Assembly: GCA_017505635.1 (NCBI GenBank)
Contig: JAFVOU010000015.1
Location: forward strand, 1 to 64,000
Reading direction: 5' to 3'
DNA length: 64,000 nt
Source of the DNA: Oscillospiraceae bacterium
GTDB taxonomy: Bacteria > Bacillota > Clostridia > Oscillospirales > Ruminococcaceae
The notes under the pieces were generated by a model. The model made no database searches. It was not told the DNA's origin and saw only the letters and a list, made by a program, of their open reading frames with translations. The position numbers and the translations under genes are program-made. Positions 16,693 through 26,395 of this stretch are shown here, one piece after another. Position 1 is the stretch's first letter, and each line of letters opens with the position of its first letter.

Positions 16693-18399
16693 ATGCCTAA
16701 TCCAAAACACAGATTCCACAGAAAAAAAACTTCTGAAGTATGTGAAAAAATCCGTATCATACCCCTTGGTGGTCTTGGAGAAATCGGCAAGAATATGACT
16801 GTTTTTGAATGCCGCGAAGATAAATTTATCATAGACTGCGGCCTTTCTTTTCCTGACAGTGAAATGTTTGGTGTAGACCTTGTTATTCCTGATTTTTCTT
16901 ATGTTATAGAAAACAAAGAAAGCATAAAAGGCATCGTAATTACTCATGGTCACGAAGACCATATAGGTTCTTTGCCGTATCTGCTGAGAGAGGTTAATTT
17001 TCCTATATATGCCACACCTCTTACAAAAGGTCTTATCGAGAACAAACTGGCAGAGCATTCACTTGACAAAATGGTGGAAATAAATGTTATAAATCCCGGA
17101 GACAGGCTTGAATTTGGCTGTATGACAGCAGTGCCTATCCATGTTAACCACTCAATCCCTGATGCTGTTGGTTTTGCAATCGAATCTCCTGCAGGCACAG
17201 TTATCACAACAGGGGACTTTAAGATAGACTATACACCGCCTCAGGGTGAAACAACCGACCTTGCAACCTTTGCAGAATATGGCAAAAAAGGCGTGCTTGC
17301 ATATATGGCTGACTCTACAAATGCCGAAAGACGCGGCTTTTCTGCAAGTGAAAGAACAGTTGCAAACAGCCTGCAGCCTTTGTTTGAAAAGGCAAAGGAA
17401 AAACGTATTGTTATTGCGACATTTGCATCAAATATATACCGCCTTCAGACAATTCTCGACCTTGCGGTGCGTTACAAACGCAAGGTTGCGGTAAGCGGCA
17501 GAAGTATGGTGAAAAATATCCAGATGGCACTGGAACTGGGCTATCTCAACGTTCCGGATGGAGTTATAATTGAAGCCGAAATGGTAAACAAATATCAGCC
17601 GGAACAGATTGTGCTTATCACAACTGGCAGCCAGGGCGAACCTCTTTCGGCTCTCAGCCGTATGTCGGGGGGCACACACCGTCAGTTTTCTGTGGGCAAA
17701 GGCGATTTTATCATCATTTCTGCAACTCCTATTCCGGGCAACGAAAAGATGGTTACCAAGGTTATCAACGGACTTATGAAGCTTGGTGCAGAGGTTATTT
17801 ACGAATCCATGTACGAAGTACACGTTTCGGGCCATGCTGCACAGGAAGAGCTTAAACTTATGCTCAATCTTGTAAAACCAAAATACTTTATCCCTATCCA
17901 CGGGGAATTCAAGCATCTCAAAAAACATGCTATGCTGGCACAGGATGCAGGTGTTGACGAAAAAAATATAATTATTGCCGAGCTGGGCGGAGTTATTACT
18001 ATAAGCAAAGACGAAATCAAGGTAGACAACTCTGTTCAGGCAGGACAGGTTTTTGTTGACGGACTTGGTGTTGGCGATGTGGGCAGTGTTGTTCTGCGTG
18101 ACCGCCGCCATCTGTCACAGGACGGTCTTGTGGTTGTTGTATTCAGTGTTGACCGCGCAACAGGCGAGGTTTTAAGCGGTCCGGATATTGTTTCCCGCGG
18201 ATTTGTATATGTAAAAGAAAGCGAACAGCTTATTGCAGAAGCAAGGCAGAAGGCCAGAAGTGTTCTGGAAAAATACAGGGATTACGAATACAAGGACTGG
18301 TCAGTTATCAAATCAAAGATAAGAGAACAGGTTTCACATGTATTGTATCAGCGCACCAAACGCAGTCCTATGGTTCTGCCTATAGTTATGGAAATATAG
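16693..18399 (+). CDS. rnjA: ribonuclease J
   Basis: A metallo-beta-lactamase-fold enzyme with 5'-3' exonuclease and endonuclease activity, central to mRNA decay and rRNA maturation in Firmicutes. The 568-residue protein has PLGGLGEIGKN near 24-34, the metal motif HGHEDH at 85-90, later ligands in the HVNHSIPDA and GDFK segments, the beta-CASP domain and SGHAAQEEL and PIHGE motifs. The start at 16693 follows AAAGGAGG; the earlier in-frame ATG at 16663 has no site. Confidence 0.96.
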   Translation: MPNPKHRFHRKKTSEVCEKIRIIPLGGLGEIGKNMTVFECREDKFIIDCGLSFPDSEMFGVDLVIPDFSYVIENKESIKGIVITHGHEDHIGSLPYLLREVNFPIYATPLTKGLIENKLAEHSLDKMVEINVINPGDRLEFGCMTAVPIHVNHSIPDAVGFAIESPAGTVITTGDFKIDYTPPQGETTDLATFAEYGKKGVLAYMADSTNAERRGFSASERTVANSLQPLFEKAKEKRIVIATFASNIYRLQTILDLAVRYKRKVAVSGRSMVKNIQMALELGYLNVPDGVIIEAEMVNKYQPEQIVLITTGSQGEPLSALSRMSGGTHRQFSVGKGDFIIISATPIPGNEKMVTKVINGLMKLGAEVIYESMYEVHVSGHAAQEELKLMLNLVKPKYFIPIHGEFKHLKKHAMLAQDAGVDEKNIIIAELGGVITISKDEIKVDNSVQAGQVFVDGLGVGDVGSVVLRDRRHLSQDGLVVVVFSVDRATGEVLSGPDIVSRGFVYVKESEQLIAEARQKARSVLEKYRDYEYKDWSVIKSKIREQVSHVLYQRTKRSPMVLPIVMEI

Positions 18400-18441
18400 C
18401 AGTCCTGCATAATTCAATGTGAGACTGAAGGGTAAACAGGT

Positions 18442-20400
18442 ATGAATAAAAAATTAAAAAACAAGTTTATAAGCACAGATATACTGATACTGGTGCTGTC
18501 GTTTATATCACTGGCTTTTGGCGGCGCACTTGCTTATTTTAAGCCTGCCTATGCGGGGTTTGTAGCGGTTGGTATTCTCATTGTCACTTTTCTGATATTG
18601 TGCAATGCCCATACAGCCAGAAAATTTGTAAAAAGCATATTTTACGGCACAGGCAAGCATTCCAATATGCAGCAGCTCAGTTTTGAAAAACTCAATCTTC
18701 CTGTGGCAATTATCAGCAAAGACACTATTGTATGGTACAATGACAGCTTCCGCGACAGATTTTTAAACGGCAAAGACTCCTACCTTATACAGCTTGAAAA
18801 GGTTTTGCCTGACTTTGACCTTGACCACAGCTGTGAAGAAAACGGTGCGGACATAGTTGTGGGAGACAAGGAATACACTGTGTTTTCCTCTGTGCCTAAT
18901 GAAGAATCAAAGCTGTGGGTAAGTTATTTTGTTGATGATACGCAGTACAAATTTGACCAGAGGGAATACCGCCTGTCACGCCCTGTAATTATGCAGATAG
19001 CGGTTGATACCTATGATGATGTTCTTAAAGACCTGAAGGAAAGTACCCGTGCACAGATTATGGCACGTCTTGACCAGATGATAGAAGATGCTGTAATTGC
19101 AAATAAAGGGCTTGTAAACAAATACGGAACATCAAGATATACAGTTGTGCTTGAAGACAGAAAATATCAGAATTTCTATGAAAACCAGTTCAGAATGCTT
19201 CAGGATGCAAAGACTATCGGCGGAGAATACAACGTTACACTTTCAATCGGTGTAGGTAAAGACGGTGTTGACTTTGCCGAAAACGATATGTTGTCACGTC
19301 AGGCGCTGGATATGGCGCTTGGCCGTGGCGGTGACCAGGCGGTTGTAAAAACCGTTGACGGTTACGAATTTTTTGGCGGCAACAGCCGCAGCGTAGAAAA
19401 ACGCAGCAAGGTGCGCAGCCGCATCGTGGCAAATGCACTTAAAGATGTTATCCTCCAAAGTGATAACGTGCTTATTATGGGTCACAAGATGAGCGACCTG
19501 GACAGTGTAGGCTCAGCTGTGGGTATAGCATCTGTTGTGCGTTGTTTTGAAAGACGTGCAAATATAGTTATTGACGAAAACAAAACCCTTGCCAAAAACC
19601 TTATCGACTGGGTAAAACAGGACGAAGGTATGGAAAACCTGTTTATCACACCCGAAAAGGCGGCAAATCTTGTTGAAAAAAATACACTTCTTATCATTAC
19701 AGATACTCATACTGCCAAAATGGCAGAGTCCACAAATATCTGTGAGATGTGTGATAAAAAGGTTATTATTGACCATCACAGAAAGATGGTTGACTACATA
19801 ACCGATACAGTTGTATCATATCACGAGCCATATGCATCTTCCGCAAGTGAGCTTGTTACAGAGCTTATTCAGTATATTCTGCCGACAAATGCAAAACTTT
19901 CTCCTGTTCAGGCAGGGGCTTTGCTCAGCGGTATTATGCTTGATACTCGCAATTTCTCGGAAAAAGCGGGTGTAAGAACATTTGAAGCAGCGGCTTATCT
20001 GCGCCGTCAGTCGGTGGATATGACACAGATTATGCGTCTGTTTGCAGTACCTAAAGAAATTTATTCTGCAAAAGCCGCACTTGTAAATAATGCCGAAACA
20101 TATAAGGGCGTTGCAATCTCAATGTCTGACGAATTTTCACAGGAGCTTTCCCTTGCAGTGCCGCAGGCAGCAAATGACCTGCTTATGCTGGAAGGTGTGG
20201 AGGCATCTGTGGTTGCTACACTTGCAGACGATACGGTGCGCATTTCTGCCCGCAGTCTCGGCGGTATGAATGTTCAGGTGCTTATGGAATATCTTGGCGG
20301 CGGCGGTCATCTCAGCATGGCGGGCGCACAGCTTAAAGGTGTGACACTTGAAGAAGCAAAAGCAAAAATATGCGAAAGCATTGACAATTATAAAAAGTAA
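18442..20400 (+). CDS. gdpP: cyclic-di-AMP phosphodiesterase GdpP
   Basis: Hydrolyses c-di-AMP to pApA and so sets cell-wall and potassium homeostasis signalling. The 652-residue membrane protein has two N-terminal transmembrane segments (about 14-55), a PAS-like domain (about 80-150), a degenerate GGDEF domain (about 170-300) and a DHH/DHHA1 phosphodiesterase (about 335-650) with [12 protein letters not shown] near 345, IIDHHRK near 442 and [10 protein letters not shown] near 618. It begins 42 nt after rnjA and is followed by rplI and dnaB, an order conserved in Firmicutes. Confidence 0.95.
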   Translation: MNKKLKNKFISTDILILVLSFISLAFGGALAYFKPAYAGFVAVGILIVTFLILCNAHTARKFVKSIFYGTGKHSNMQQLSFEKLNLPVAIISKDTIVWYNDSFRDRFLNGKDSYLIQLEKVLPDFDLDHSCEENGADIVVGDKEYTVFSSVPNEESKLWVSYFVDDTQYKFDQREYRLSRPVIMQIAVDTYDDVLKDLKESTRAQIMARLDQMIEDAVIANKGLVNKYGTSRYTVVLEDRKYQNFYENQFRMLQDAKTIGGEYNVTLSIGVGKDGVDFAENDMLSRQALDMALGRGGDQAVVKTVDGYEFFGGNSRSVEKRSKVRSRIVANALKDVILQSDNVLIMGHKMSDLDSVGSAVGIASVVRCFERRANIVIDENKTLAKNLIDWVKQDEGMENLFITPEKAANLVEKNTLLIITDTHTAKMAESTNICEMCDKKVIIDHHRKMVDYITDTVVSYHEPYASSASELVTELIQYILPTNAKLSPVQAGALLSGIMLDTRNFSEKAGVRTFEAAAYLRRQSVDMTQIMRLFAVPKEIYSAKAALVNNAETYKGVAISMSDEFSQELSLAVPQAANDLLMLEGVEASVVATLADDTVRISARSLGGMNVQVLMEYLGGGGHLSMAGAQLKGVTLEEAKAKICESIDNYKK

Positions 20401-20426
20401 AAGTAAAAGGCAAAAGGAGAAAATCT

Positions 20427-20867
20427 ATGAAAGTAGTACTCTTACAGGATGTAAAATCTATAGGTAAAAAGGACCAGCTTGTAAATGTTTCCGACGGTTA
20501 TGCAAGAAACTTTCTCTTTCCAAGAAAGCTTGCAAAGGAAGCAACAGCAGGTGCAATCAACGATGTAAAAACAAAAGAAAGTGCAAAGGCACATCACAAG
20601 CAGGAAGAAATCAATGCTGCAAAGGAACTGAAAGCTAAAATTGACGGCAAAATTGTTGCTCTCAAGGCAAAAGCAGGCAAGGAAGGCAAGCTTTTCGGTG
20701 CAGTAACTTCCAAGGACGTTGCAGCGGAAATGAAAAAACAGCTTGGTGTTGATATCGACAAGAAAAAGCTTGTTATGGACGATATCAAACTTTTCGGCAG
20801 CTACGACTGCACAGTTAAAATCTATCCTGAAATCACAGCAAAGATTACAGTAAAAGTAGAGGAATAA
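20427..20867 (+). CDS. rplI: 50S ribosomal protein L9
   Basis: A 146-residue two-domain ribosomal protein joined by a long helix. The N-terminal domain [19 protein letters not shown] with [13 protein letters not shown] is diagnostic. The C-terminal domain includes [21 protein letters not shown] precedes the ATG. It is sandwiched between gdpP and dnaB as in Bacillus. Confidence 0.97.
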   Translation: MKVVLLQDVKSIGKKDQLVNVSDGYARNFLFPRKLAKEATAGAINDVKTKESAKAHHKQEEINAAKELKAKIDGKIVALKAKAGKEGKLFGAVTSKDVAAEMKKQLGVDIDKKKLVMDDIKLFGSYDCTVKIYPEITAKITVKVEE

Positions 20868-20873
20868 TTTTTT

Positions 20874-22253
20874 ATGGACAAGCAATTGGATTTGGCTTTG
20901 GGCTCTCTTGGTATAAATGAGCCCTACAGCATGGAGGCGGAACAGGCGGTTCTGGGGGCGGCACTTATCAGCCCCGAAACAGTTTCGCTTATAATTGAAC
21001 AGGTAAGAGCGGAGTATTTTTATTCCAGACAGAATCAGAAAATATTTCTGGAAATACATAAGCTTTTCAATGCAAATATGCCGTCAGACTTTATCACTGT
21101 GCTCAACAGTGTTATTGCCAATGGTGTGTTTACAGATGAGGCAGAGGCAAAGGTTTATCTTACCCAGCTTGCCGAAACGGTGCCAAGCTTGTCCAATGTA
21201 TCTTCATACGCAAAAATTCTTAAAGAAAAATACCTTATGCGTATGCTGCTCAATACCTCAGCAGATATTATCAGACAGACACAGAATGCGCCGGAAGCAG
21301 ACGAACTGCTTGAATATGCCGAGCAGAAAATCTATGAGCTTCGTCAGGGAAAGGATACCTCTGCACTCAGCCATATCGGGCTTTCTGCGGCAGAAAGCTT
21401 TGCAAGACTGCGCAATCTGTCGGGCAAGGACAGAGAGAAATATCTGGGTATTCCTACAGGGTTCAACTACCTGGACAAAATGCTTACAGGTCTTGGACGA
21501 AGCGACCTTGTTATACTTGCGGCACGTCCTGGTATGGGTAAAACCTCTTTTGTGCTCAATATAGCAACAAACATAGCAAAAAGAGGGATGCCTGTTGCGG
21601 TGTTCTCGCTGGAAATGACAAAAGAACAGCTTACCAGCCGTATCATTTCTGCCGAAGCCCATATAGACAGCCAGATAATGCGTTCGGGCAATATTCAGGT
21701 GGATGAATGGGATAATATCTCCCGTGCAGTAGGCGAAATTTCTGACCTGCCAATCTATCTTGATGACACATCCAATGTATCTGTTTCTGACATCAAGGCA
21801 AAAATCCGCCGCCTTAATCAGGACCCTAACAAGGACGACATCGGTGTTGTTGTCATTGACTATCTTCAGCTTATGTCTACAGGCAAGCGCAACGAATCCC
21901 GCGTGCAGGAAATCAGCGAAATTACCCGTAACCTTAAAATTATGGCAAAGGAACTGAATGTTCCGCTTATCTGTCTGTCACAGCTTTCCCGTAGTGCTGA
22001 AAAAGGCCAGGGACGTGATGCCCGCCCTGCGCTCAGCGACCTGCGAGACTCCGGTTCTATCGAACAGGACGCCGACGTAGTATTGTTCCTCTATCGTGAT
22101 GCATACTACAATCAGGACGAAGATGCAGACCAGACAAAGGCGGAATGCATTGTTGCAAAAAACCGACACGGTGAAGTAGGCAAGGTTTATCTTGGATGGG
22201 ACGGTGCACACACACGCTTCTATAACATTGATTTTGTACACGAAGATGAATAG
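20874..22253 (+). CDS. dnaB: replicative DNA helicase
   Basis: The hexameric helicase that unwinds DNA at the fork (DnaC in Bacillus naming). The 459-residue protein has an N-terminal primase-interacting domain (about 15-115) and a RecA-like domain with Walker A ARPGMGKTS near 217-225, FSLEM, VVIDYLQLM and the ELNVPLICLSQLSR segment. No intein is present. It starts 6 nt after rplI and overlaps tilS by 8 nt at ATGAATAG. Confidence 0.96.
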   Translation: MDKQLDLALGSLGINEPYSMEAEQAVLGAALISPETVSLIIEQVRAEYFYSRQNQKIFLEIHKLFNANMPSDFITVLNSVIANGVFTDEAEAKVYLTQLAETVPSLSNVSSYAKILKEKYLMRMLLNTSADIIRQTQNAPEADELLEYAEQKIYELRQGKDTSALSHIGLSAAESFARLRNLSGKDREKYLGIPTGFNYLDKMLTGLGRSDLVILAARPGMGKTSFVLNIATNIAKRGMPVAVFSLEMTKEQLTSRIISAEAHIDSQIMRSGNIQVDEWDNISRAVGEISDLPIYLDDTSNVSVSDIKAKIRRLNQDPNKDDIGVVVIDYLQLMSTGKRNESRVQEISEITRNLKIMAKELNVPLICLSQLSRSAEKGQGRDARPALSDLRDSGSIEQDADVVLFLYRDAYYNQDEDADQTKAECIVAKNRHGEVGKVYLGWDGAHTRFYNIDFVHEDE

Positions 22254-23592
22254 TTTATTTTTAGATACAGTCAGACAATACAATATGATAAACAAGGGAG
22301 ATACAGTTGCTGTGGGTTTGTCCGGTGGGGCAGACAGCATGGCGCTGTTTCACCTTTTGTATGCAAATAAAGAAAAACTGGGAATAAATCTTGTTGCACT
22401 GCACGTTAATCACGGGCTGAGGTCAGAAAGTGATGAAGAAGAAATTTTCATCACAGATTACTGCAGAAAACTTGGTGCAGAATGTGTTGTAAAACATTTT
22501 GATATGAATAATACTCCAAAGCCACAGGGACTTTCCACCGAGATGTGGGCACGTCAGCTGCGGTATGCTTTTTTTGAAGAAGAAACAAAAAAACGCAGTG
22601 CAAAAATTGCAACAGCCCATTCGCTTAGCGATAAATGCGAAACGGTTATATTCAATCTTTGCCGTGGTACAAGCTTAAAAGGGGTGTGCGGTATTCCTGC
22701 AGTCAGGGGCAATATCATACGTCCTCTTATCAACTGCACCCGCACAGATATAGAAAATTACTGCAAAGAAAACGATATCCCTTTTGTAACTGATAAAACT
22801 AATTTCAGCGAAGAATATTCCCGCAACAAAATCCGCCTTAAAGTGGTGCCTGTTCTAAAACAGATAAACGAAAAAAGCGAAAACCTAATCGGCGAATTTA
22901 CACAGGAAATGGAGCAGATATACACATTTTTAACTCAATTAAGTGATACTCTGTACAGGAATTCCATTTCACTTGACGGCTTTCATCTTGAAACAATAAA
23001 AAAACAGGATGATGTGGTTATAAAGTTTTTTTTAAGAAATATTCTTGACCGTTACGGATGTCTTTCCAGAGAAAACATCAGCGATATCCTTGAGGGAATA
23101 AAAAATGAAGGCTTTACAAAACAGCTTTCAAAGGATATTGTCTGTCAGACAAAAAACGGATATCTCACATTTTATAAGCCAAAACAGACAATGCAGGAAA
23201 AAAGTGCAGAAACTGTTCCTGTCACTATAGGTTCAACGGTTGATTTTATGGGGGATAAATATGTTATCCGCGAAATTTCCACCGGAGAACTGGAAAAAAA
23301 TAAAAAAAATGACAAAAACTATTTAAATAACTGTATAGATTGTGATACAATAAACTGTAAACTGTTTCTGAGAACCCGCAGAACAGGCGACAGGTTCACA
23401 TTGGCAAACCGCGGTGTAACAAAGACACTGAAAAAGCTTTTTACCGAGGATAAAATACCTCTTAAACTTAGGGATAGCCTTGCAGTTCTTGCAGATGTTG
23501 AAAATGTAATCTGGCTTGAAAACTATGGTACAAACGGACCGTACAGGGTGAAAGCGGGAACAAAAAGAATATTGGTTATAGAGAATAAGTAA
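22246..23592 (+). CDS. tilS: tRNA(Ile)-lysidine synthase
   Basis: Modifies C34 of the AUA-reading tRNA-Ile to lysidine, changing its amino-acid and codon identity. The 448-residue protein has the PP-loop SGGADSM near residues 24-30, ALHVNHGLR, THAHSLSD-like ATAHSLSDKCET, and a C-terminal TilS domain ending in KRILVIE. The start at 22246 overlaps the dnaB stop codon, suggesting coupled translation. The tilS-hpt-ftsH order is conserved in Firmicutes. Confidence 0.95.
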   Translation: MNSLFLDTVRQYNMINKGDTVAVGLSGGADSMALFHLLYANKEKLGINLVALHVNHGLRSESDEEEIFITDYCRKLGAECVVKHFDMNNTPKPQGLSTEMWARQLRYAFFEEETKKRSAKIATAHSLSDKCETVIFNLCRGTSLKGVCGIPAVRGNIIRPLINCTRTDIENYCKENDIPFVTDKTNFSEEYSRNKIRLKVVPVLKQINEKSENLIGEFTQEMEQIYTFLTQLSDTLYRNSISLDGFHLETIKKQDDVVIKFFLRNILDRYGCLSRENISDILEGIKNEGFTKQLSKDIVCQTKNGYLTFYKPKQTMQEKSAETVPVTIGSTVDFMGDKYVIREISTGELEKNKKNDKNYLNNCIDCDTINCKLFLRTRRTGDRFTLANRGVTKTLKKLFTEDKIPLKLRDSLAVLADVENVIWLENYGTNGPYRVKAGTKRILVIENK

Positions 23593-23610
23593 ATGGAAGG
23601 AATTCACAAT

Positions 23611-24150
23611 ATGTTAAACGATATCAAAGAAGTATTATTTACAGAAGAGCAGCTTAAAGAAACAGTAGGAAGACTTGCAGAACAGGTTAACCGTGACTAT
23701 GCAGGCAAAAACGTGCTTCTGGTTTCTGTGCTTAAAGGTGCTGTTGTTTTTATGGCAGACTTTATGCGTGCACTTGACCTTAAATGTGAAATTGATTTTA
23801 TGGTGGTTTCCTCTTATGGTTCCGGCACAAAGACATCAGGCAACGTAAAAATTATCAAAGACCTTGATGTGCCGATTGAAGGCAGAGATGTTCTTATTGT
23901 GGAAGATATTCTCGACAGCGGCGTAACACTTTCCAACCTTATCAGAATGCTGGAAGAAAGACGTCCGAAAAGCATTGAAGTATGTACACTTTTTGACAAA
24001 CCTGAACGCCGTGCTGCACATGTGTACGCAAAATACATCGGTCTGAAAGTGCCTGATGAATTTGTGGTTGGCTATGGACTTGACTTTGATGAAAAGTACA
24101 GAAACCTTCCGTTTGTAGGTGTTCTCAAGCCGGAAGTGTATACAAAATAA
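23611..24150 (+). CDS. hpt: hypoxanthine phosphoribosyltransferase
   Basis: Salvages hypoxanthine and guanine to IMP and GMP using PRPP. The 179-residue protein has the PRPP-binding loop VEDILDSGVTL near residues 96-106, LLVSVLKGAVVFMADF, and the C-terminal FVVGYGLDFDEKYRNLPFVG. The start at 23611 is preferred because AAGGA sits 9 nt before it; an ATG at 23593 has none. Confidence 0.96.
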   Translation: MLNDIKEVLFTEEQLKETVGRLAEQVNRDYAGKNVLLVSVLKGAVVFMADFMRALDLKCEIDFMVVSSYGSGTKTSGNVKIIKDLDVPIEGRDVLIVEDILDSGVTLSNLIRMLEERRPKSIEVCTLFDKPERRAAHVYAKYIGLKVPDEFVVGYGLDFDEKYRNLPFVGVLKPEVYTK

Positions 24151-24171
24151 TTTAAAAGGAGATAATATCCC

Positions 24172-26184
24172 TTGGTTAAGAAGAATAACAACAATCTTAT
24201 CCCGCTTATTACAATGCTTATCACACTGGTTATTATTGCAGTGTTTCTCAACCAGCCAAGCAATTTAAGCGAGATGAAAATGAGCGAGGCTATCGACCTG
24301 TTTAAGGAAAACAAGGTAGAATATTACGAGCTCAACCTTGGCAACGGAAACCTTGAAATTGACATTAAAGGCGAGGAAGAAAACACAATCTACCGTGTGC
24401 CGAGCATCAACTATTTTGTGGAAAAAATTGACCCATATGTGGAACAGAACAATGTTCCGCATGACTTTATTCCTGCAACAACAATACCTGCATGGCTCAG
24501 CGTAATACCTTATGTTCTCATGTTTGGTGTTGTGGCATTTATGCTGTACAACATGAGTCAGGGCGGCGGTGCTGCAAAGGGTATGGCTTTTGCCAAGGCA
24601 CGCACAAAAGATGCAGGCGATTTGTCCGAACGCAAATATTTCAAAGATGTTGCAGGTGCGGACGAAGAAAAAGAAGAACTTGTTGAAATAGTGGAATTTC
24701 TTAAAGACCCGGGCAAATTCAATGCCCTGGGTGCAAAAATTCCAAAAGGTGTTCTGCTTGTAGGCCCTCCGGGTACAGGTAAAACTTTGCTTGCAAAAGC
24801 AACAGCAGGCGAAGCAGGTGTGCCTTTCTTCTCAATTTCCGGTTCTGACTTTGTGGAAATGTATGTTGGTGTTGGTGCATCCCGTGTACGTGACCTTTTT
24901 GACAAGGCAAAAAAAGCGGCACCTGCCATTATCTTTATTGACGAAATCGACGCAGTAGGTCGTCAGCGTGGCGCAGGTCTTGGCGGCGGTCACGACGAAA
25001 GAGAACAGACACTCAACCAGATGCTTGTTGAAATGGACGGCTTTGGTGCAAATACAGGTGTTATCGTTATGGCGGCAACAAACCGTGCCGACATTCTTGA
25101 CCGTGCTCTGCTTCGTCCGGGCCGTTTTGACCGTCAGGTTTATGTTGGTCACCCGGATATCAAAGGCCGTCAGGAAATTCTTGCGGTTCATCTGCGCAAC
25201 AAGCCTATTGCTCCTGATGTTGACACAAAAGCTATCGCACAGGCAACAGCAGGCTTTACAGGTGCAGACCTTGAAAACCTTTGTAACGAAGCTGCACTTA
25301 TGGCTGCTAAAAAAGGCAAAAAAGCTATCACAAAAGCAGATATGGATGCTGCAGTAATCAAGGTTATTGCAGGTCCTGAAAAGAAATCCAAAGTTGTTAC
25401 AGAAAAAGAAAAGAAACTTGTTTCCTATCACGAAGCAGGTCATGCAGTTGCAACATACGTTTGCGAAACATCCAGCCCTGTAAAAGAAATTTCCATTGTT
25501 CCGCGCGGTATGGCAGGCGGTTACACACTTTCTATCCCGGAAGAGGATACAAACTACCGCACAAAGAAAGAAATGCTGGACGAAATTGTTACACTTCTCG
25601 GCGGACGCTGTGCAGAAAAACTTATCCTTGAAGATATCTCCACAGGTGCTTCCAACGACCTTGAACGCACAACAGCAATTGCAAAATCAATGGTTATGCG
25701 TTATGGTTTCTCTGACAGACTTGGCAATGTGGTTTATGGTCACGACCCACAGCAGACATTCCTTGGACGCGATTATGGTCAGGGTCAGGGATATTCTGAT
25801 GCGGTTGCAAACGAAATCGACAGCGAAATCCGCCGTCTTGTAGACGAAGGTTACAACCGTTGTATGCAGATTTTGCAGGATAATATTGACAAACTTCACA
25901 TCGTTGCAAAAATCCTTATGAAAAAGGAAAAAATCGACGGTGACGAATTTGCAAAAATTATGGCTGACGACTATGTTTATGTAGAAGAAGCAGAAACACC
26001 TGCAGAAGAACCTGTGGCTGAAGCAGAAGTATTGGCAGTTGAAGCTGATGCAGAAACTGTTGAAAACACAGAAACAGTCAGCAAAATTGTGGAAACAGCT
26101 AACGAAGAAATTGCAGAAACAGTTGAAACTGTGATTGAACCAATAGTTGAAGAAACAACAGAAGAAGCAAAAGAAAACGAATAA
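24172..26184 (+). CDS. ftsH: ATP-dependent zinc metalloprotease FtsH
   Basis: A membrane-bound AAA+ protease that degrades damaged membrane and regulatory proteins. The 670-residue protein has two transmembrane segments (about 7-26 and 108-128), Walker A GPPGTGKT near 199-206, Walker [10 protein letters not shown], the SRH region and the zinc motif HEAGH near 421-425. The last 65 residues are a repetitive Glu/Thr/Val-rich tail (AETVEN, AETVET). The start is TTG at 24172 after AAAAGGAG; no ATG start fits the conserved N-terminus. Confidence 0.95.
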   Translation: MVKKNNNNLIPLITMLITLVIIAVFLNQPSNLSEMKMSEAIDLFKENKVEYYELNLGNGNLEIDIKGEEENTIYRVPSINYFVEKIDPYVEQNNVPHDFIPATTIPAWLSVIPYVLMFGVVAFMLYNMSQGGGAAKGMAFAKARTKDAGDLSERKYFKDVAGADEEKEELVEIVEFLKDPGKFNALGAKIPKGVLLVGPPGTGKTLLAKATAGEAGVPFFSISGSDFVEMYVGVGASRVRDLFDKAKKAAPAIIFIDEIDAVGRQRGAGLGGGHDEREQTLNQMLVEMDGFGANTGVIVMAATNRADILDRALLRPGRFDRQVYVGHPDIKGRQEILAVHLRNKPIAPDVDTKAIAQATAGFTGADLENLCNEAALMAAKKGKKAITKADMDAAVIKVIAGPEKKSKVVTEKEKKLVSYHEAGHAVATYVCETSSPVKEISIVPRGMAGGYTLSIPEEDTNYRTKKEMLDEIVTLLGGRCAEKLILEDISTGASNDLERTTAIAKSMVMRYGFSDRLGNVVYGHDPQQTFLGRDYGQGQGYSDAVANEIDSEIRRLVDEGYNRCMQILQDNIDKLHIVAKILMKKEKIDGDEFAKIMADDYVYVEEAETPAEEPVAEAEVLAVEADAETVENTETVSKIVETANEEIAETVETVIEPIVEETTEEAKENE

Positions 26185-26193
26185 CAAAAAATT

Positions 26194-26219
26194 AAGGCGG
26201 TCCTACGACCGCCTTTTTG
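26194..26219 (+). terminator. terminator after ftsH
   Basis: AAGGCGGTC (26194-26202) pairs with GACCGCCTT (26207-26215) around a 4-nt loop, with a T-run. It closes the rnjA-ftsH run. Confidence 0.9.
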
Positions 26220-26297
26220 TTTACAGCGAAACTGTTTTTATCGCAATATGTTGTGCTGCGTTAAAGCTGAAAAAACGCTTATATAGAGGAGCCAGCC

Positions 26298-26326
26298 TTG
26301 ACAAAGGTTTTTATAAAAGATAAAAT
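26298..26326 (+). promoter_or_regulatory. sigma-A promoter for the topoisomerase pair
   Basis: TTGACA at 26298-26303 and TAAAAT at 26321-26326 are 17 bases apart, about 70 nt before the start of the B-subunit gene. Confidence 0.75.
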
Positions 26327-26395
26327 TAAATAGTTAATGACTAAATTATGGTAATAATATAAAACTTATATAGATTGAATTTTTAGGAGATTATA

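Noticed and set aside
22192..22245. Longer N-terminus for tilS
   Set aside because: It would lie inside dnaB in another frame; the conserved protein begins at 22246, overlapping the dnaB stop.
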